A stretch of DNA of 64,000 bases from Brachybacterium saurashtrense (lineage in GTDB: Bacteria; Actinomycetota; Actinomycetes; Actinomycetales; Dermabacteraceae): the NCBI RefSeq assembly GCF_003355475.1, contig NZ_CP031356.1:2728001-2792000 (forward strand). The letters are read 5' to 3'. A program made the position numbers and the translations under genes. This document shows positions 60,158 to 64,000 of the stretch, one piece after another. Numbering within the stretch: position 1 is the first letter of the stretch; the number at the start of each line of letters is the position of its first letter. Under the pieces are notes generated by a model, which ran no database searches, was not told where the DNA came from, and worked only from the letters and a program-made list of their open reading frames with translations.

Positions 60158-60171
60158 AGGAAAGCGCTTGT
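60158..60171 (+). promoter_or_regulatory. Putative operator, GGAAAGCGCTTG class
   Basis: AGGAAAGCGCTTGT differs from CGGAAAGCGCTTGA only at its ends. It overlaps the possible leftward -10 and would thus act on the operon of copy 3. Confidence 0.5.
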
Positions 60172-60226
60172 CACCGGGTTTGTCAACTGCCGTGCATCAC
60201 GCTCGGATCACGGTTCCAGGCCGCCA

Positions 60227-60253
60227 GGAAACGTTTCAGCTGAGAACGTTTGC
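60227..60253. promoter_or_regulatory. Paired rha-type operators
   Basis: GGAAACGTTTCA (60227-60238) is a near-perfect palindrome of the TGARACGwnTCA class; GAGAACGTTTGC (60242-60253) is a weaker copy 15 bases along. Tandem placement suggests cooperative binding. Confidence 0.5.
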
Positions 60254-60388
60254 AGACGCGCTGGTCAGCCCGAACATGGCGGCGGTCGCGATGGGCGGGC
60301 CGCGCGCACCGGCGCGACGGATTCTCCGGGGAGCACCCCTTGCGGCCGCGATGACCCCTCTGATTTAGTATGCCTCGACAACTTACTC

Positions 60389-60400
60389 TGAAACGACTCA
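60389..60400. promoter_or_regulatory. Putative rhamnose-regulator operator
   Basis: TGAAACGACTCA is the exact reverse complement of the rhaM/rhaI site at 31667-31678. It lies 18 bases downstream of a -10-like TAGTAT, in the likely 5' leader of the gene at 60462. Confidence 0.6.
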
Positions 60401-60461
60401 GTCCGTCTCCTCCCGCGCGCCGGACAGGAGCCGTGCCGGCACCTCCCCGGAAGGATCGATG

Positions 60462-61769
60462 ATGATCACCCGCCGCAGCACCCTCGCCCTGCTCGCCGCC
60501 GCCGGAGCGGTGCCCGCCCTCGCCTCCTGCGGCCCCAACGCCTCGAGCGGGGGCGAGGAGGGCGAATCCCCCGTGCGCCTGTACTGGTGGGGCGGTGACC
60601 TGCGCGCCGGGATGACCCACGACGCGCTGGACCTGTTCGCCGCCGCCCACGGGGACATCGAGGTCTCCCCCGAGTACAGCGAGTGGACCGGCTACTGGGA
60701 CAAGCTCGCCACCCAGTTCGCCGGCGGCGACTCGCCGGACGTGATGCAGATGGACGAGTCCTACATCGACTCCTACGGCGCCCGCTCCTCGCTGCTGGAC
60801 CTCGAGACCGTCTCCGACGTGCTCGACCTCGGCGCGATGGACGATGCGGTGCTGGATACCGGCCGTCTCGACGACGGCACGCTGGTGGGCGCGCCGCTGG
60901 GCATCGGGATCTTCGCGGTGGGCGTGAACCCCGTGCTGCTGGAGCAGGCGGGCGTCGCGATGCCGGAGGACACCACGTGGACCTGGGACGACTTCGCCGA
61001 GATCGCCACGCAGATCAGCGACTGGGCCGCGGAGGCGGGGGAGGACGTGGTGGGCTTCGACTTCTTCGGCACCGGCACCGCTGAGCTCGGCGCCTGGGCG
61101 CGCCAGAGCGGCGAGCAGCTCTTCCCGCGGGCCGACGAGACGCTGATCAGCGCGGCGACCATCACCTCCTTCCTGGAGTACTCGCGCGCGCTGGTCGACT
61201 CCGGCGCGGTCCCGGCGCCGTCGGAGCAGATCGAGGACGCCGCCGCCGGCGTGGAGCAGGGGCGCTTCGGCACCAACCGCTCCGCGTTCCACCTGCAGTT
61301 CCACACCCAGGTGCAGACCTTCCAGAAGTCCTCGGGCTCCCCGATGCAGCTGCTGCGCCTGCCCGCGCTGACCAGCGGCGACCACCAGATGGTGAACAAG
61401 GCGTCGATGTACTGGTCGATCTCCGCCCAGTCCTCGCAGCCGGAGGCGGCCGCGACCCTGGTGGACTTCCTGCTGCGGGACCCGGAGGCCGCCGCGATCC
61501 TGAAGATCGAGCGCGGCGTCACCGCGTTCCCCGAGCTGCAGGACGCGATCGAGCCGGAGCTCGACGAGGACGAGAAGGTCTCCCTCGACTTCGCCCGCGA
61601 CATGCAGGCGGAGGTGGTGCGACCGCCGCTGGTCACCCCGGCCTCCGGCGTCGCCTTCGGGGACGAGTTCGGCCGCCTCGCCGAGGAGTCGCTGTTCGGC
61701 AGCCGCCCGCCCGCCGAGGTCGCCGACGAGATCCTCGAGGTGCTCACCTCCATGCAGCCCGAGCGCTGA
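60462..61769 (+). CDS. Sugar-binding lipoprotein, CGPNA family (copy 4)
   Basis: A 435-residue lipoprotein: MITRRSTLALLAAAG, lipobox LASCGPNA. Family marks: VRLYWWGGDLRAGMT, WTGYWDKLATQFAGG, DVMQMDESYIDSYGA, DTTWTWDDFAEIA, MVNKASMYWSISAQ, LEVLTSMQPER. Two ATG codons are adjacent; the second (60462) is six bases from AAGGA and was chosen. It is the closest intact relative of the pseudogene at 10222 and of copy 2. A hairpin and 154 bases separate it from copy 5. Confidence 0.91.
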   Translation: MITRRSTLALLAAAGAVPALASCGPNASSGGEEGESPVRLYWWGGDLRAGMTHDALDLFAAAHGDIEVSPEYSEWTGYWDKLATQFAGGDSPDVMQMDESYIDSYGARSSLLDLETVSDVLDLGAMDDAVLDTGRLDDGTLVGAPLGIGIFAVGVNPVLLEQAGVAMPEDTTWTWDDFAEIATQISDWAAEAGEDVVGFDFFGTGTAELGAWARQSGEQLFPRADETLISAATITSFLEYSRALVDSGAVPAPSEQIEDAAAGVEQGRFGTNRSAFHLQFHTQVQTFQKSSGSPMQLLRLPALTSGDHQMVNKASMYWSISAQSSQPEAAATLVDFLLRDPEAAAILKIERGVTAFPELQDAIEPELDEDEKVSLDFARDMQAEVVRPPLVTPASGVAFGDEFGRLAEESLFGSRPPAEVADEILEVLTSMQPER

Positions 61770-61773
61770 GCAC

Positions 61774-61792
61774 GGGCCGACGCACTCGGCCC
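61774..61792 (+). terminator. Hairpin between binding-protein genes
   Basis: GGGCCGA (61774-61780) pairs with TCGGCCC (61786-61792) across a five-base loop, five bases after the stop of copy 4. No U-tract. It may end or attenuate that transcript. Confidence 0.45.
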
Positions 61793-61923
61793 CCGTTCAC
61801 CCCCGCGCTCCACGCTCCGGAGCCGCCCGGATCGTGCCCCGGAGTCGCTCCACCTCACCCCGCCGGCCCCGCCCGCCCGCGCGTCACCGCGGCGGGTCCC
61901 ACCCCACCGTCGAAGGAGACGTC

Positions 61924-63285
61924 ATGACCCGCCGCCCGCTCCCCCGCCCCCAGCCCCTGGACCCCCGCTCCTCTCCCCCGTGCGACCGCCCGGGCCCCAC
62001 CCGCCGCACCGCGCTGCTCGGCCTCCCGCTGGGCGTGCTCGGCGCGGGCGCCCTCGCCTCCTGCGGCCCCAACGCCTCGAGCGGGGGAGAGGACGGGGAC
62101 GACGCCTCGCTGCGCTTCACCTGGTGGGGCAACACGGATCGCGCCGCGACCACGCAGCAGGTGATCGACCTGTTCGTGGCCGAGCACCCCGAGATCGCCG
62201 TCTCCGTCGAGCCGGGGAACATCGCCGGGTACTTCGACAAGCTCGCCACCTCGGTGGTGGCCGGGGACGAGCCGGACGTCATCACGATGGGCGGCGCCTA
62301 CCCCGCCGAGTACGCCGCCCGGGACGTGCTGCTGGATCTGGGCTCCGTCTCCGCGCAGCTCGACCTCTCCGGCATGGACGAGGTGGCCCGCAGCAACGGC
62401 CAGGTGGACGGCACGCAGGTGGCGGTGACCACGGGCATCAACGCGCCCGGCATGATCGTGAACCGGGCGGTGCTGGAGGCGGCCGGGGTGGAGATGCCGG
62501 ATCCGGAGAGCTGGACCTGGGAGGACTTCGCCGAGGCCGCCCGCGCGGTGAGCGAGAGCAGCGAGGAGGGGGTGTACGGCTCCGGCACCGTGTTCACCCA
62601 CGACTCCCTGGACCTGTGGGCACGCCAGGGCGGCCAGATCCTCTACACCGAGGACGGCGAGATCGGGGTGGACGTCGAGACGGTCGCCTCGTTCTTCGCC
62701 TTCTCGAAGGAGCTGGTGGACTCCGGCGCGTCCCCCGGGGCGGAGGAGCTCGTGGAGCTCACGGACGTGGGGCCGGAGCAGACCCTCATCGGGCGCGGGG
62801 CCGCCGCGTTCATGCTCACCTGGTCCAGCTCGCTGACCCCGCTCGCCGACGCCTCCGGGGAGGAGCTCGAGATCGTCAAGGTGCCCGGGGAGTCGCGGGA
62901 GACCGGGGTGTGGCTGCAGTCCTCCCAGCTGTACACGATCTCGGCCCGCACCGCCGCCCCCGAGGCCGCGGCGACGTTCGTGGACTTCCTGGTCAACTCG
63001 CCGGAGGCAGGGAAGCTGATCCTCACCGACCGCGGGGTGCCCGCCGTGGAGGCGGTGCGGCAGGCGATCCTGCCCGAGCTCACCGACTCGGCCCGGCGCG
63101 AGGTGGAGTACATCTCCGCGCTCGGCGCGATGGAGCTCAAGCCCACCTGGATCGGTCCGGCCGGGTCCACCGCGGTCGCGGAGATCACGCCCCGCCACCA
63201 GAGCACGGTGCTGTTCGGGGACGCGACCGCCCAGGAGGCGGCGCAGGCCTGGCACGACGAGGCCGTCGCCGCGGTCGCGTCGTGA
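61924..63285 (+). CDS. Sugar-binding lipoprotein, CGPNA family (copy 5)
   Basis: A 453-residue lipoprotein with a longer, proline-rich N-terminus before TRRTALLGLPLGVLGAG and lipobox LASCGPNA. Family marks are present but more divergent: LRFTWWGNTDRAATT, IAGYFDKLATSVVAGD, DVITMGGAYPAEYA (the usual QMDE is replaced by TMGG), WTWEDFAEAARA. Loss of the MDE acid suggests a different ligand. AAGGAG precedes the ATG. Its stop overlaps the GTG of the following glycosidase-like gene, so the two are co-translated. Confidence 0.9.
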   Translation: MTRRPLPRPQPLDPRSSPPCDRPGPTRRTALLGLPLGVLGAGALASCGPNASSGGEDGDDASLRFTWWGNTDRAATTQQVIDLFVAEHPEIAVSVEPGNIAGYFDKLATSVVAGDEPDVITMGGAYPAEYAARDVLLDLGSVSAQLDLSGMDEVARSNGQVDGTQVAVTTGINAPGMIVNRAVLEAAGVEMPDPESWTWEDFAEAARAVSESSEEGVYGSGTVFTHDSLDLWARQGGQILYTEDGEIGVDVETVASFFAFSKELVDSGASPGAEELVELTDVGPEQTLIGRGAAAFMLTWSSSLTPLADASGEELEIVKVPGESRETGVWLQSSQLYTISARTAAPEAAATFVDFLVNSPEAGKLILTDRGVPAVEAVRQAILPELTDSARREVEYISALGAMELKPTWIGPAGSTAVAEITPRHQSTVLFGDATAQEAAQAWHDEAVAAVAS

Positions 63286-64000
63286 CCCCCGCCGCGATCG
63301 ACCGCCGCGCGGTGGTCTCCCGGCACGATCCGCACCTCGACGGCACCTCCGAGGCGGTGCTCTCGGTGGGCAACGGCAGCTTCGCCGCGGGCGTGGACCG
63401 CACCGGCACGCAGACCCTGTGCGGGCCCGGCCATCCGGAGACCCGCCTGAACACGATGGCCGAGTGGGGCTGGCACTCGATGCCGGAGGGCCCGCCGGCG
63501 CCGTGGGAGTCGGTGCTGCACCCGTACGCGACCTCGCGCGGCCGGGCGCTGTTCGTGGATCTGCCGGAGGGGACGGAGGCGCCGGGACCGGGCCCGGCCT
63601 GGTTCCGGGAGAACCCGCACAAGGTGTCGCTGCTGCGCTTCTTCCTGGTCGACGCGCGGACGGGCCGCGCGCCGGCGGCGGCGGACCTCGCCGGCGCCAC
63701 CCAGCATCTCGCGCTGTACGACGGGCTGATCCGCTCCCGGTTCCGGTACCGGGGGCGGGAGTGCACGGTGGTCACGGCCGCGGATCCGGAGCATGCGGCG
63801 CTCGCGCTGCGGATGGACGCCCCGGGACTCGCCCTCGCCCTCGCCTTCCCCTACGGCACCACCGACTGGGAGCGCGCGGCGGACTGGGAACGGCCGGGCG
63901 CGCACGAGACCGTGCTCGCGGGGGACCGGATCCGTCGGCGCCTGGACGATCTCGCCTACGACGTGCAGGTGCACGGGGGCGGACTGCGCCGCACCGGCGC
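63282..64000 (+). CDS. Glycoside-hydrolase-like protein (N-terminal part, runs off the window)
   Basis: 239 residues are visible from a GTG that overlaps the preceding stop (GTGA). The N-terminus has VVSRHDPHLDGTSEAVLSVGN, then GSFAAGVDRTGTQTL and MAEWGWHSMP, then WFRENPHKVSLLRF and LALYDGLIRSRFRYRG. This is the super-sandwich domain pattern that precedes an (alpha/alpha)6 barrel in GH65-like and related glycosidases; I cannot name the family. No signal peptide is present, so it acts in the cytoplasm, probably on what copy 5 imports. Confidence 0.6.
   Translation, partial: MTPAAIDRRAVVSRHDPHLDGTSEAVLSVGNGSFAAGVDRTGTQTLCGPGHPETRLNTMAEWGWHSMPEGPPAPWESVLHPYATSRGRALFVDLPEGTEAPGPGPAWFRENPHKVSLLRFFLVDARTGRAPAAADLAGATQHLALYDGLIRSRFRYRGRECTVVTAADPEHAALALRMDAPGLALALAFPYGTTDWERAADWERPGAHETVLAGDRIRRRLDDLAYDVQVHGGGLRRTG

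Larger units (their letters stand above)
59856..60461. other. 606-bp divergent regulatory region
   Basis: No gene is visible. The left 200 bases are low-complexity G/C sequence. From 60095 on there are several regulatory signals: GTTTTCAGGTC (60095-60105, also at 49514-49524), an AAGCGCTT palindrome (60158-60171), two TGAAACG-type palindromes (60227-60238, 60242-60253) and a third (60389-60400). A leftward -35 TTGACA (60186-60181) with a poor -10 TTTCCT (60163-60158) and a rightward -10 TAGTAT (60366-60371) are candidate promoters. Confidence 0.55.

Overview
The window is very GC-rich (about 70% by eye) and densely coded. It looks like a chromosomal carbohydrate-utilisation island of a high-GC Actinomycetota. 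A member of the Micrococcales near Brachybacterium is my best guess; this rests on codon use, lipobox style, LacI-type operators and gene families, not on a marker gene. I saw no rRNA, tRNA, insertion sequence, phage gene or CRISPR array.

The gene content reads as one theme: breakdown of plant arabinogalactan (AGP, gum-arabic-type glycan) and of its L-arabinose and L-rhamnose decorations. Layout: (1) 1-10174, an ABC permease fragment and solute-binding lipoprotein, then a LacI-type regulator, araB-araD-araA, an alditol oxidase and a GH27 enzyme. (2) 10175-16328, a decayed solute-binding-protein remnant, secreted GH30 and GH43 galactanases (divergent), and a ROK regulator. (3) 16406-26846, a GH35 beta-galactosidase with a CUT1 sugar transporter, and a divergent second CUT1 transporter with a YesL-like protein. 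(4) 26810-31014, a DUF1206 membrane protein, a fusion of a sugar epimerase-type TIM barrel with a BNR_4 beta-propeller, and an esterase. (5) 31224-42906, rhamnose mutarotase, isomerase, aldolase/dehydrogenase and kinase, an unrelated DUF4143 ATPase, an orphan binding protein, a GH78 rhamnosidase and a LacI-type regulator. (6) 43074-49448, an Opp-type transporter operon including an 87-residue membrane protein. (7) 49727-64000, four more binding proteins of one paralogous family, one MalFG pair, two Gfo/Idh/MocA oxidoreductases, a GH106-like rhamnosidase and the start of another glycosidase.

A working model (inference): GH30 and GH43 cut beta-1,6- and beta-1,3-galactan outside the cell. CUT1 and Opp-type transporters import the oligosaccharides; no CUT1 ATPase is present, so a shared MsiK-like ATPase encoded elsewhere is likely. 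Cytoplasmic GH35, GH27, GH78, GH106 and the propeller fusion then strip galactose, arabinose and rhamnose. AraBDA and the rhamnose isomerase, kinase and aldolase/dehydrogenase finish the pentose and deoxyhexose.

Four recurrent palindromic operator motifs were found by eye in the regulatory regions: TGTGAACGTTrrCA (ara), TGARACGwnTCA (rha), CGGAAAGCGCTTGA, and TTGCAwCGwTGyAA. Several sit on well-formed -35/-10 promoters. The first two fit the two LacI-type regulators in the window; regulators for the other two are not identified here. All domain and family names come from recognising sequence patterns, not from a database search.
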